Shown: positions 26,816-39,701 of the stretch, piece by piece
How the letters are laid out: each line of letters starts with the position of its first letter
How positions within the stretch are numbered: position 1 is the stretch's first letter
NCBI GenBank assembly: GCA_025449115.1
Contig: JAHLKC010000071.1
Span: forward strand, 62,001 to 126,000
Direction: 5' to 3'
DNA length: 64,000 nucleotides
Source: Chytridium lagenaria
Taxonomy: Eukaryota; Chytridiomycota; Chytridiomycetes; Chytridiales; Chytridiaceae
Position numbers and translations under genes: made by a program
The notes under the pieces: generated by a model
Told to the model about the DNA's origin: nothing
Seen by the model: the letters and a program-made list of their open reading frames with translations, nothing else
The model's database searches: none

Positions 26816-27775
26816 CGTTTCTTTTTTTTTGATGGCGAAAGTGGAGAGTTGACCTCTTTTTTCCTTTTTTTTTAGACGGTGCTTGCATCAGAGGCGATAC
26901 AGTTTTTGTTTTTTCATTTGGCTGTGCATTGGATTCAGGGGTGGTCGGTGATGGCGAGAGAGACGAGTCAATGTGAGGCGTCAGCAACCGTTACGGCGTC
27001 ATGTTTAGATCAACCGGATAAACCCGTGTCTGTGGATGAAGAGACGAAACAAGGTGAACCAGAGGTTTCACGCATGATTCACACTGAAGAAGACCACCGC
27101 CGCACATTATTTTCCCGGCATACCCTCCTATTTCACGAGCTCCTCCTCCTTCTCGGCCACGCGTGTCTCGACAGCCCGGCCAACCGATCCCATTCTACGG
27201 TTTGTCACTGGGGCAAACCAACAGCGAAGGCTTTTTTTTCTCATCTGGCGGGGAAGGGAGTGACGCGCCGACAGGAGCGACGGTGTTGCTGCAGATGCTT
27301 GTGGGTGTGCTGCCGTTCCGGTATTTCTGTTGGAGGAGTTTGAGGGAGGTGGTGTTTCCGATGGTTGTTGTGGGGTGTTTGGGGGAGACTGGGAATGTGG
27401 CTGTGGTTGGGGAGGAGATGGATCCGATGATGGTTGTGGGGTGGTTGAGGGGGGATGAAGAGGGGCGGGGTTGGGAGGGTGCGTGTTGGGGATGGAGAGA
27501 GGGTTGTGGCGATGGCGGCGGAAGGAGGGTTGAGGAGGAGGAGGAAGGGGAGTGGTGATGGTGGTGGTGGTGGGGAGGAGGAGGAGGAGGATGAGGAGGA
27601 TGGAGAGGAAGAGTGTTTTTTGGGGGATGTTGGGGATGACGTTGAGGAAGCGAGAGAGGTTGGGTGTTTGCCGTTGAGAAAGCGGGTGAGACTTCAGATG
27701 AGACTTTCGAGTGAGAGATGGGAGGAGGCGGCAGCAGAGATTGAGAGGGCTGTGGAGATGTTGTTGGGAAAGTGA
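22044..27775 (+). CDS. SCAPER: SCAPER homologue (S-phase cyclin A-associated protein in the ER)
   Basis: In animals SCAPER links the tubulin-nascent-chain sensor TTC5 on ribosomes to the CCR4-NOT deadenylase during tubulin mRNA autoregulation, and its loss causes a ciliopathy-like disease. Exon 1 (22044) reads MSSTTAYSTTPLPDTKGFEF. The N-terminal SCAPER helix pair follows (CLAELHRLCLESSTVQGCDR; VAVVLCEYVEKFEQ) with KRTVDYGTWSPGR, like the family's 'LAWEVRKSSPG' segment. A long charged coiled coil comes next (TIKMLQQEQNKILRESIEEK; HLDSEARRQEMEEERQRR). The C-terminal helical-repeat region ends VLLQMLVGVLPFRYF, VVFPMVVVGCLGETGN and LSSERWEEAAAEIE, matching the family's 'LPFQYF..VLFP.LIAAC.NN..N' end. 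Many introns carry long T or C runs and exact splice sites are uncertain. It stops at 27773-27775. Confidence 0.8.
26138..26178 (+). repeat. Long T homopolymer in a SCAPER intron
   Basis: This T run of about 40 nt is interrupted only at its edges and lies inside an intron. Several other SCAPER introns have shorter T runs (e.g. 24587-24606, 24651-24666, 26789-26815). Run lengths are likely inaccurate in this assembly. Confidence 0.85.
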
Positions 27776-27834
27776 GGAAACAGGATCATGGTGTTGATTT
27801 TTATTTTTATTTTAAATGTGTAATTTAAAACGTG

Positions 27835-27837
<3 letters not shown>

Positions 27838-27877
<40 letters not shown>

Positions 27878-27910
27878 GTTGTTGTTGTTGTTGTTGTGGA
27901 GTATGTAGTT

Positions 27911-27942
<32 letters not shown>
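27838..27942 (+). repeat. Compound microsatellite (TAT)n-(TTG)n-(TC)n-(TG)n
   Basis: About 13 units of TAT (27838-27877) run directly into about seven TTG units (27877-27897). After a 13-nt gap come about 11 TC units (27911-27933) and about five TG units. It lies just downstream of the SCAPER stop codon, probably in the 3' UTR or terminator region. Confidence 0.9.
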
Positions 27943-27943
<1 letters not shown>

Positions 27944-28186
27944 TTCCTATTTGTATATTCTGTATGATATCTTGTTAATTAATTAATATTAATTGGATTT
28001 GCTTTGTTATAATAATGATGATAATGATGATGATGATAATAACCCTTTTATATATGTACAAGATATTATAGAGAGTGTTTTATTAATAAAATAAATGTGT
28101 ATATTATTGATGACAAGAAGGAGGAGTGGGAATGGATATAACTAAATATATATTATTATATATATATGTATACAAAAAGAAATGCT

Positions 28187-28214
28187 TATTCATTCATTCA
28201 TTCATTCATTCATT
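28187..28214 (+). repeat. (CATT)n microsatellite
   Basis: About seven tandem TTCA/CATT tetranucleotides sit in AT-rich intergenic DNA. Confidence 0.85.
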
Positions 28215-28710
28215 AGTATATATATTTATATAATAAAATAATAGATTAATAAATACATTATGTAAATATCTGATAAACTGTTCTTGAAACACGCACGACA
28301 TCATCATCAATATCATCATTCATATCTTTTATTATATATACATAATACATATCATATTATATATTATTCATGGTTTGTGTAGCCCTTTAAAGGCTCATGT
28401 CACTCAAACTGACTAATTATTATTAGCCCCCTCTTTATAATAAAATAAATACAGTCTCACTCTCATTTCAATTTTGTCTTGCCGCCTCTATTTTATTTAT
28501 TAAATAATAATATTGATCCAAGAAAGGCATGACGTTTCCTTTTTTTTTTCTTTTTCTTTTCTGTTCATTATTAAATACTGTGCAATTCATTCCTTCCTTG
28601 CCTTTTGTTATTTCGTATCTCTGTCATTGACTTTACGGGTACATTACACTACTTACTTACTTACTACCATTACTTGCTTGCTGTTTTGGACTTTATCAAT
28701 TGGATGCATG

Positions 28711-28790
28711 GATAGAGAGAGAGAGAGAGAGAGAGAGAATGGATAGCATGGATGAGAGAGAGAGGAATGGATGCATGGATGAGAGAGAGC
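28711..28790 (+). repeat. GA microsatellite with an ATGGATG-type minisatellite
   Basis: About 13 GA units (28711-28737) are followed by two further copies of an 'aatggat(a)gcatggatgagagagag' unit, each with its own GA block. Confidence 0.8.
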
Positions 28791-29019
28791 TTTTTTTTTG
28801 CATGCCATCAGCCATTTGCAAGGTGGTCAAAGGAACCATGGAGATGCAACCAACTCACTGTGAAAGCCAAAGACTTGTTTTTTGGATCCATCTGCTTGTT
28901 ATAGTGGGAGACAGTGTCAAAGGTTGCATGTGGGAGGCCGTGAAGTCTTTAAAGGAAAAGATGATGGAATGTTGGAGAGACGATGGGGGGTAATATGGAA
29001 AGGACACTGGGGTGGAAAC

Positions 29020-29028
29020 TATATAAAA
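29020..29028 (+). promoter_or_regulatory. Probable TATA box of SHO1
   Basis: The sequence tatataaaa lies 146 bp upstream of the SHO1 start codon, leaving room for a short 5' leader. It is the clearest TATA-like element I noticed upstream of a gene here. Confidence 0.45.
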
Positions 29029-29173
29029 GGGATCTTTTCTGTGCCATCTGAATAATGACCTTCCAGAGTCAAAAAGTCAAGCCCTCCTAACCATCAACTC
29101 GTTGTCTTTGAATTGCTCCCACCACACAGAACTCATCCCCCACCCCCATAAACACCACCACATCACAGGAGCC

Positions 29174-30474
29174 ATGCCAGGCAACATCCGAAAACTTGAC
29201 ATCGAGCGTCCCATTCTTGGGCATCTTTGGTGCTCTTTTCGTAAGTCAATCATTCTCTCTCCATTTCCTTTTAAAAAAAAAAGGATGCATCATGACATTA
29301 ATGCTTGAATATGGAAATCTTCATTAGCTGGGTTGGTTCTTGACGTTTATCGGAGCTTGCGTCATCACAAGCCAGTTCAGGACCTATGCTCAGGAAATTT
29401 GGTTCTATGTCGTCTTCCACATTGTCCTCATCCTCGGGCTTGCCGCTGCGATTATCTTTAATGCCGTCCAGGCCCACAGGCTCGCCGTGAGTTTTCCTTT
29501 TATTATCACATTTTTTCCATTCGTTTTCATAAAAGCCAATTATTAACACACACACAACTATGCTTGTTTTAGATTGTTGCATTCCTCGTTGCCGCTTTCG
29601 TCTTTACCGTCAACACCCTCTCTGCTGCTGCCCCCGCCACCCCCTTCAGCGGTCCCGCCACCATTGTCGCCGGAAACATTTTCCTCGTCCTCGCCTACAT
29701 CCCTCTCATTGTCGCCTTTGGTTCCGATGAATCCTCCCCATCGCTGGATTCCTTCCCACCACTTCTCTGGTGAAGGTGCGGCCCCCGGTCCCCTCTTTGG
29801 CGGTGTTTTCCAAAAGTCTGCCAACCCGCAAGCCTCCCCTGCTTCTTCCCAGGTCACGGCTGTCCCTGCTCAGTACCAGCCTCAACAACAGCAGTACCAG
29901 GCGGCCGCTGCTCCTCCTGCTCCCGCCCCGGCTTCTTTAAACACGGTGCCTTACCAGATGCAACAGGCTGCTCAGCAGAACCCCTCGGCGGCTTACGAGG
30001 TTGCCCCTCCTCAAGCCATCTCGCAACAGTACGTTCCTCAGCCTGCTCCAGTGGCTGCACCTGTTGCGGCTCCCGTTGCGGCTCCTCCTGCTAGCTCTGT
30101 TCCCTATGTCTGCAAAGCAAAGGCTCTTTACAGCTGTAAGTCCACCGCATCCCTTTTTCTTTCTTTTTTTTTATTGTCAATCTCGGTTTTCCATGGATAT
30201 GATTTTAAAACCCCTTTTTTCTCCCCACTCTTCTTTAGACACGGCCAACCCCGAGGACCCTAAGGAAATCTCATTTAGCAAGGGAGAAGTTCTTGAGGTT
30301 TTGGATAACAAGGGCAAATGGTGGCACGCTCGCCGCGTCAACCCTGATGGAAGCGATATCGTTGGAATTGCTCCTAGCAACTGTAAGCCTCACGTCTCTT
30401 TCTCTCTTTATATGTACCCCTTGTCTCTGACGCCCTTTTTTTTTTTTATCATTACAGACCTCCAGGTCATTTAA
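29174..30474 (+). CDS. SHO1: SHO1 osmosensor (four TM helices plus SH3 domain)
   Basis: SHO1 is a plasma-membrane adaptor feeding the HOG MAPK pathway in fungi. Exon 1 (29174-29240) encodes [20 protein letters not shown] with one extra G near 29219. Exon 2 (29328-29486) gives [16 protein letters not shown] and [20 protein letters not shown]. Exon 3 starts at 29573 ([34 protein letters not shown]), completing four helices. A Gln/Ala/Pro-rich linker follows a frame break near 29770. The SH3 domain ([50 protein letters not shown]) is split by two introns and stops at 30472-30474. The SH3 normally binds the MAPKK Pbs2. Gene identity is certain from the layout. Confidence 0.95.
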
Positions 30475-31489
30475 ACGTGATCCCCACCTCCCGCTCAAAC
30501 GCTTCAAAAAACCTTTCCCCCCTACCGCCTTCAACCTTTTATATTGTTTTTGTTTTTTTTTCTGCAATACACTTTTTGAGAAACGAAAAACATGCACTTG
30601 CCTTTATTTCTTTTTTCGTTTAAGGGGTTAGTTCTTTTTTTTTTGCATCTATGCGGATCGTCCCATATTCCTTCCTTCCTTCTTCTTTCTTTAATTCCAT
30701 CCTTTTTTGCTTTTGGACGCGCTGGTCATTGTCTTTAAATGAAGGATAGGGGATATGAGAGGAGTTGCCTTTTTTTTTTGTCCTGTTCCTCTGACGTAGA
30801 ATTTTTTTTTATCGTATTTCGGTTATTTGTTTTTTTCTTTATGGCTTTTTGCACAATGTTTATTTTTTGGGGGGATAAGTATTCAAAAATGATTCTTTTG
30901 GGAAGTGATGCGTACAATTTTTTTTTTCTTTTTTTTTTCACTCATTATTTTATTTTATGTTGTTTTTTTATGTAGCGTATACGTGTCATTGCTTATTTTT
31001 TGGTTTGGTTTTTTTTTTGGTGCCTCAATATATTGAACGGCTCATGGTTGGTTTGCCCTCCCCTTTACATTTTCTTTATCTACTTTTGTTGAGATTGGGC
31101 GTTTTGGAGGAGGAAGCTTGGTTGTTTACGGCTGATGAACGCTCTCTGTTGTTTTTTTTTCGGTTTTTTGCTTTTCTTTGGTTTCGTTCTTGGCATTGCG
31201 ATAGTTGGTTTTCGGAGTTTTTGATGGAACTGATACTTTGAGTTCTGCGGAGATTTGACATTTTCTTACCATCACACTCCCCCCCTACCCCCCCACGAAC
31301 GTCTTACATCAACAGTCCCCGCACTGGCACAAAGGCGGCATACGAAAAAAAAAAACAAGACGTAAAAGCAAATCACCCTATCACCCCATCACTTTTTTGA
31401 CACCAAAGAAACATGATGTGAGGGGTGAGGTATAACCAACCGACGATTATCATACATGAACGTGTTTTGGCGTGGCCCGAAAAACACAA
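30475..31489. other. T-rich intergenic stretch, nothing recognised
   Basis: About 1 kb is strongly T-rich on the plus strand up to 31240, then C-rich. The open frames here (e.g. 30739-31241) are poly-Phe/Leu products of T runs with no family features. The stretch borders the tandem array. Confidence 0.5.
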
Positions 31490-34065
31490 AACCACCCTGC
31501 CAACCGCATGCACGCTATATTGGACGTTGTGGAAGGCTCCACTTTATTTTCTTCAACGAGACCACAGACAACATTGTTGGTTTTTGAAAAAAAAGACTTT
31601 AGAAGTATAAATGATGTCACGCGTCTACCCCATGTATTCTTTTTTGGGTACTTTCACGCGTTTAATCATGTGTTTTCAACCCCTCCATTTCCTCCGCTTG
31701 TCGCACTTCATTAACTTTCTCCAACACCTCCTTCTCATATCGCTCCTCCAACCACTTGACCGCGTCCCCACCCTGCCAACCGCATGCACACTATTTGGAC
31801 GTTATGGAAGGTTTCCCCCCATTTTTATTCAACGAGACCACAGACAACATTGTTGGTGTTTTGAGAAAAAAAAAAACGTTGAAAGTATACATGATGTTAC
31901 GCGTCTACCCCATGTATTGGTGTTTTTGGGTGCTTTCACGCGTTTAATCATGTATTTTTCCAACCCCTCCATTTCTCCGCTGTCGCACTTCATCAACCCG
32001 ATTCTTCACTTTCTCCAACACCTCCTTCTCATATCGCTCCTCCAACCACTTGACCGCGTCACCCTGCCAACTGGCATGCACACTGTATTGGACGTTATGG
32101 AAGGTTTCCCCCCATTTTTATTCAACGAGACCACAGACAACATTGTTGGTGTTTTGAGAAAAAAAAAACGTTGAAAGTATACATGATGTTACGCGTCTAC
32201 CCATGTATTGTGTTTTGGGGGACTTTCACGCGTTTAATCATGTATTTTTAACCCCTCCATTTCTCCGCTTGTCGCACTTCATCAACCCGCTTCTCCACTT
32301 TCTCCAACACCTCCTTCTCATATCGCTCTTCCAACCACTTGACCGCGTCACCACCCTGCCACCCGCATACACACTATATTGGACGTTGTGGAAGGGTTCC
32401 ACTTTTTTATTTTTCAACGAGACCACAGACAACCTAGTTGGTGTTTTGAGAAAAAAAAACGTTGGAAGTATAAATGATTTCACGCGTCTACCCATGTATT
32501 GCTTTTTGGGTACTTTCACGCGTTTAATCATGTATTTTTTAACCCCTCCATTTCTCCGCTTGTCGCACTTCATTAACCCGATTCGCCACTTTCTCCAACA
32601 CCTCCTTCTCATATCGCTCTTCCAACCACTTGACCGCGTCACCCTGCCAGCCGCATGCACTCTATTGGACGTTATGGAAGGGTTCCACTTTATTTTCCTC
32701 AACGAGACCACAGACAACATTGTAGGTGTTTTGAGAAAAAAACGTTGGAAGTATACATGATGTCACGCGTCTACCCCATGTATTGTGTTTTGGGTGCTTT
32801 CACGCGTTTAATCATGTATTTTTTAACCCCTCCATTTCTCCGCTTGTCGCACTTCATCAACGCGATTCTTCACTTTCTCCAACACCTCCTTCTCATACCG
32901 CTCTTCCAGCCACTTGAAGGCGTCACCACCCTGCCAACTGCATGCACAATATTGGACGTTATGGAAGGGTTCCGCTTTATTTTCTTCAACAAGACCACAG
33001 ACAACATTGTTGGTGTTTTGAGAAAAAAAAAACGTTGAAAGTATAAATGATGTCACGCGTTTACCCCATGTATTGTGTTTTTGGATACTTTCACGCGTTT
33101 AATCATGTGTTTTTAACCTCTCCATTTCTCTGCTTGTCGCACTTCATCAACCCGATTCGCCACTTTCTCCAACACCTCCTTCTCATACCGCTCTTCCAAC
33201 CACTTGACCGCGTTACCCTGCCAACCGCATGCACGCTATATTGGACTTATGGAAGGGTTCCGCTTTACTTTTTTCAACCGAGACCACAGACAACATTGTT
33301 GGTGTTTCGAGAAAAAAAAGTTTGGAAGTATAAATGATGTCACGCGTTTACCCCATGTATTGTGTTTTTGGGTACTTTCACGCGTTTAATCATGTATTTT
33401 TTAACCCCTCCATTTCTCCGCTTGTCGCACTTCATCAACCCGTTTCTTCACTTTCTCCAACACCTCCTTCTCATATCGCTCTTCCAACCACTTGACCGCG
33501 TTACCCTGCCAACCGCATGCACGCTATATTGGACTTATGGAAGGGTTCCGCTTTACTTTTTTCAACGAGACCACAGACAACATTGTTGGTGTTTCGAGAA
33601 AAAAGAGTTTGGAAGTATAAATGATGTCACGCGTCTACCCCATGTATTGTGTTTTTGGGGACTTTCACGCGTTTAATCATGTATTTTTCAACCCCTCCAT
33701 TTCTCCGCTTGTCGCACTTCATTAACCCGATTCGCCACTTTCTCCAACACCTCCTTCTCATATCGCTCCTCCAACCACTTGACCGCGTCACCACCCTGCC
33801 GGCTGCATGCACACTATATTGGACGTTGTGGAAGGGTTCCACTTTAACGAGACAACAGACTTTGACTGAACCTAGTTGATGTTTTGCGAAAATAGACTTT
33901 GGAAGTTTTTTTGGGTACTGTCACGCGTTTAATCATGTATTTTTAACCCCTCCATTTCTCCGCTTGTCGCACTTCATTAACCCGATTCTTCACTTTCTCC
34001 AACACCTCCTTCTCATATCGCTCCTCCAACCACTTGACCGCGTCCCCACCCTGCCACGCGGCAAC
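31490..34065. repeat. Nine-copy ~285-bp tandem array derived from the 3' end of the TCD gene
   Basis: The landmark tcgcacttcat recurs at 31701, 31982, 32272, 32563, 32847, 33137, 33425, 33712 and 33967, with spacings of 281, 290, 291, 284, 290, 288, 287 and 255. The last copy is the genuine 3' end of the neighbouring TCD gene. On the minus strand each unit carries the gene's last coding segment (WLEERYEKEVLEKVKNRV; EVRQAEKWRG, stop), then about 130 bp of 3' flank with two acgcgt sites. It ends in a short piece of sequence upstream of that segment. Copies differ by a few substitutions and by run-length changes. Relative to the gene, the other copies lack about 27 nt before WQGGDAVKW. The array is not CRISPR: there are no unique spacers. 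Confidence 0.92.
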
Positions 34066-35853
34066 ATGTCGATCAGCTTCAATACGGGTCATACACACCA
34101 TATTGGAGGGACATTGTGGAAGTGACGGGTTCCACCGTACTAACGTCACCTTATCTTTTTCAACGGATCCAGATAAAAGACTTCGACCTTTATAGACCTT
34201 ATTAGGTGTAAGTAAAGCAAAAAAGAGCATCGCAAACCTCATCAAGGAGATACCCCACATCCCGTGTCGTCAACATAACCTCATCGCTACAAGAAATGAG
34301 TACTTTGTCACAGTAATAAAAATAAGGTGTAACTCACTTTCGTCTTCAGGCGGTGCTTCAACACCTTTTTTCTTGGCGTCGTTGACAACCGATTGTCGTT
34401 TCTTTAATACTTCTTGTTTAAGGTCTTTAAGAATCCGTTCATATACTTTTGTACGTTGCTTTACGCGCAAAGGGTGGGTGGCGAAACCCGCAAGTTCGGT
34501 GATTACAAACGATGCCATGGCATTTCCGAATAAAGCAGGGAGTGTACCAAGGACTGGTTGGTGTCAGTCATCGCAGTAAAAGAAGAACAGGTTATTTACC
34601 TGGAAGAATACGAGCGCGGAAATTGGGTAGTGGACCATATTCGTTGGCTTCTTCTACCTTTTCACCTTCAAGGGGTAGGAGTTTGACGGTACCGGGTTTT
34701 TCGGTGGAGTAAACAACAGGGACCCCGCCGTCGATGCCTTTGAGTTTAAGACCCTTTCGGGTGGAACGTGCCAGGGGGTCCTCTGTAGAACGTAAGCTTT
34801 CCAAAAAAAATCAAAGAGCAAGTTTTACCAAATGTTTCGCTAAGATCTGCGATTTGAATATGTGAGGGATCGGCTTTGCACCAGCACCCATGGATGCAAT
34901 GATGGGAAGTTATGTTCTTTGCAGTATTGGATGAGTTCGATTTTGGTTTGAAGGTTTATCGATGCAGTCTAGTAAGACCAACGGTCATTAGAACGAAAAC
35001 ATTGTGTGAACGACGGGATGGGTAAGAAACGATGAATTTACCAAGAACGTAATCAGGGTTTCCTTCCAATAACGTATCTGCTGCTTTCAAGTCGAATAAG
35101 CGTACAATGGGTTCAATGATGGTGTCTGGGAATATTTCGTTGAAGTGTTTGGCGAGACAGAGGGCTTTTGGGGAGCCAACGTCACTGCGTCTGGCGACGG
35201 CGTGACGATTTAGGGAGGATAGTGAGACTTGATCGAAATCGATGAGACGAAGACGCTGAAAATAAAAATGAGTTGGTATAAGAATATGTGTAAGGGGTTT
35301 TCGAAGAAATACCTGAACACCGGAGCGCAAAAGCATATGAGCCTAATTAAAAAAGGCCTATCAGTTTGTGTTGTTACAAATGTCACGTCAATATTTAAGA
35401 AAATCAAGTTACCGCATGACTGCCAACTCCACCGAGTCCGACGACAATAACAAATGCATTTCGTACTTTAGTCATTCCCTATGATATAAATACAAAGTGT
35501 TTACATAAAAAGTTGAAGTCAACATATGCGTCAAATGTCATTGAAAAACTCCCCAAAAACCAATTCCTCACCTCCTCCCCCAAAAAAGCATAATTCCTCG
35601 CCAGCTGCTCCCTCAATAATTCCTCCCTCACAGCAGCCTCCTCCGGATCCACCTTCTTCACCGGAGCAACACCCGGCTGATAAGTCACCTGAAACGAAGT
35701 CATGTCTTTGGCTAACTGTCGCTTCAACCGTCGGACCTTGTCCCTTTGATAGACATGCTTGATGCTGCGGTACACAGTGTAGGATGCAAGACCGCCGATG
35801 ACGAGGGTGAGGGTGAGGCGGAGACGGTTGTCGTCCAAGGTGAGTGAAGCCAT
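33943..35853 (-). CDS. TCD1: tRNA threonylcarbamoyladenosine dehydratase (TCD1/2, E1-like)
   Basis: The enzyme makes cyclic t6A at tRNA position 37 using ATP; the yeast enzymes sit at the mitochondrial outer membrane. Start 35853 gives MASLTLDDNRLRLTLTLVIG, an N-terminal membrane anchor. The adenylation domain follows: NAFVIVVGLGGVGSHA (nucleotide loop), RLRLIDFDQVSLSSLNRHAV and ARRSDVGSPKALCLAKHF, then DCID and IASMGAGAKADPSHIQIADL. Later come GTLPALFGNAMASFVI and VYKGRSLLSGS. The C-terminal segment is QGGDAVKWLEERYEKEVLEK and stops at 33943-33945. Several one-base frame breaks occur (e.g. near 34215 and 34880-34960). I cannot tell TCD1 from TCD2. The 3' end seeds the adjacent tandem array. 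Confidence 0.9.
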
Positions 35854-36269
35854 GCAAAGGATTGTCTTCAATTTCAAGGCCCTTTTTCAACTTTTTTTTT
35901 TTTTTTGGAAGACGTGGAAGGTCTCGGGTGGAGAGTGGTGGTGTAGGATTAGCAAGTGACGCGATGATTGCGTAGGAAAACTGAGCAGCTTACAAGTTTT
36001 GGGTGAAAGTCTCAGCGGTATAAAATAACCATGTATTTTATGCAAGTCAAGCGTCAGTCGGTCTACCCAAAAGGTCCTCATCCTATACCACATTACACGC
36101 AACACGAAGCAAAGTAAAGCGCATCTTTTTTTTAAAGAATGTACGAAGCTCTCACGCATCGGAATCACCACCACCACCACCACGTATCGCTCTCAACCTG
36201 GCACCCCAACCCTCCGACTACCAAAAATTTGCAAGACCACATTTCTTTGAGCAAAGAAAGAGACCAAAC
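35854..36269. promoter_or_regulatory. Divergent promoter region, TCD / RER1
   Basis: This 416-bp spacer lies between the start codons of two divergent genes. It contains a 14-nt T run (35892-35905) and a (CAC)n stretch at 36167-36183. No other element is recognised. Confidence 0.45.
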
Positions 36270-37559
36270 ATGGACGCTCTTGGCACAAACGATGCGACAC
36301 CCGTGTCAAAGCTGCAGGCTACTATCTTGCAGTATCAGAGGGTGAGTTGAAGATGATTCATGACGGTTTCAGCTGTTCGGCATGTGCATTGGGTGTTATT
36401 ATAGAAGGTGTCAGGAGGATCGGAGGGCTTGCAGTTCTCTTTGATTGCCGATCTTTGGAGGATGTGGATGAAAAAAGGATAGAAGAAGTGAATGCTTGAA
36501 CTGCGAGCCCCGAACATATGAGAAAGGGCTCATGTTTGTAGATGGAATTTATGGATCATTTTGGAGTTCGGTTGGCAGTGTTGTGTTGACCGTTTTCTGG
36601 AGAACACCCTGAAAACCGTCGTCAGTTCTCGGCAAACCTTTTTCACTATCACATGACGTTACAAAGGAAACCGATCAATAGCGCTAACCGCATATATCAC
36701 TCTTTCTTTATATTCGTTGGACCTCACGTTTCGCCTCACCTTTTGGACCAAACCATATCCCCGCTTTTATGATGACGTACACAGAGATTACAAACGATTC
36801 TCGACTCCACCACCCCCTACTACGTTCAGAGATGGAGTGGCACTGCAGGGCTCTTCCTTCTCTACTTTATCCGCGTTTGGCTTCTCTCAGCCTTCTACAT
36901 TGTTACGGTAAGATTACAAGACCTTTCCACAAAATCTTCTAAATCTTCACAGTACGCTCTCGGTATTTACCTCCTCAACCTCTTCTTGCCTTCCTGCAAC
37001 CGAAATTCGATCCGGCGCTTGAGGATGGAGAGGATGAGGATGACAAGGATGGGATGGCGTTGCCGACAAAAATTGATGATGAATTCAGACCGTTTATTAG
37101 GAGATTGCCAGAGTTTAAGTTTTGGTAGGTTGAAGAGTGGTTAAGGGTAGTGGGTTGTTGACTTTGGGTGTTTTTGATAGGTATTGGGCGACTCGTGGAA
37201 TTACTACGGCATTCCTTTGCACGTTTTTCCCGTTCTTAGATGTGCCTGTATTCTGGCCGATCCTTCTGTAAGTGTTGTATTTCGCGTCTTTTCCTTTCTT
37301 CTGATTTTTAACGACCATTTTTTTTTTATCTCTTAAGGATGTACTTTATCGTCCTCTTTGCACTTACTATGAAGCAGCGCATTAAGCACATGGTCAAATA
37401 CAAGTGAGTATCTACTAGCTTTTATTCTTCTCTTTTGAAGTGGTTTTATGTTTATGTTAATTCGTCTACTCCTAAAGGTACGTTCCTGGAACATGGCAAG
37501 AAGCAATACGGTGGTGGCAGGCCCCCAGCTCTGCACCCGTTGGCAAGAGCAAGGATTAA
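36270..37559 (+). CDS. RER1: RER1 (Golgi-to-ER retrieval receptor)
   Basis: Rer1 is a four-helix Golgi membrane protein that returns escaped ER membrane proteins in COPI vesicles. Exon 1 (36270-36341) encodes [20 protein letters not shown]. Intron 1 is 443 bp. Exon 2 (from 36785) reads [20 protein letters not shown] and [15 protein letters not shown]. Then follow [20 protein letters not shown], the family signature [52 protein letters not shown] and GKKQYGG. The tail is ambiguous because of an indel near 37490. One frame stops at 37557-37559 and the other continues to about 37694. The central helices and RRLPEFKFW leave no doubt about identity. Confidence 0.95.
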
Positions 37560-38011
37560 TTTAAATCTAGCTACCTCGAAACCATTTGTAAGGAAAAGCT
37601 CATACCCAGAGAAACGGAATATTAGGGTTTCTCAAAGTACCCTTTCTCTCTTTATGTATCTTTCATTGAGATTGTACTGTTTATTCGCAGTTTAAGGGTT
37701 TTGCTCTTTCTTGGAGGTGCGCCTGCTAGTGCTGTACTTTATTAGCAGTTTTTTGCCGTCTGTTCTCCCTTTTGTTTTTCGTCCCTTTTATCTGTCATTG
37801 CAAATAATAGACAATTATTTCGATCTTGGAAAGACACTACGAGACGGGAACACGTACATCGCAGTTAAAATGATGGGATACGGTGAGAATAGAAAGGGAC
37901 GCATACATAGGTCCCAAGAAGAAAAAAATTGAAAAAGGCTGGCTTTTTAGATTTTTCAGAAGCACGAAATCTCTTCCTTTAACAACCCTTTTCACCCTCA
38001 ACTCATTTAAC
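37560..38011. other. Intergenic spacer RER1 to MDH
   Basis: This 452-bp spacer between two co-directional genes holds the RER1 3' UTR and the MDH promoter/5' leader. Nothing else is recognised. Confidence 0.5.

Positions 38012-39701
<1,690 letters not shown>

Larger units (their letters stand above)
27776..29019. other. Intergenic region rich in microsatellites
   Basis: About 1.2 kb separates SCAPER from the SHO1 promoter. The left two thirds are AT-rich with several simple repeats, listed separately. No protein-coding frame with family features is present. Confidence 0.6.

Noticed and set aside
30739..31241. Hydrophobic plus-strand frames resembling membrane proteins
   Set aside because: They are Phe/Leu-rich products of T-rich intergenic DNA without conserved residues or clear start context.
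31611..33879. Long plus-strand frames of 60-190 codons repeated through the tandem array
   Set aside because: They are antisense translations of the ~285-bp units. Their sequence simply repeats, breaks with run-length changes and has no family features.
31490..34065. CRISPR-like regular spacing
   Set aside because: The units are long and similar over their whole length with no unique spacers, and they derive from the neighbouring gene. The context is eukaryotic.
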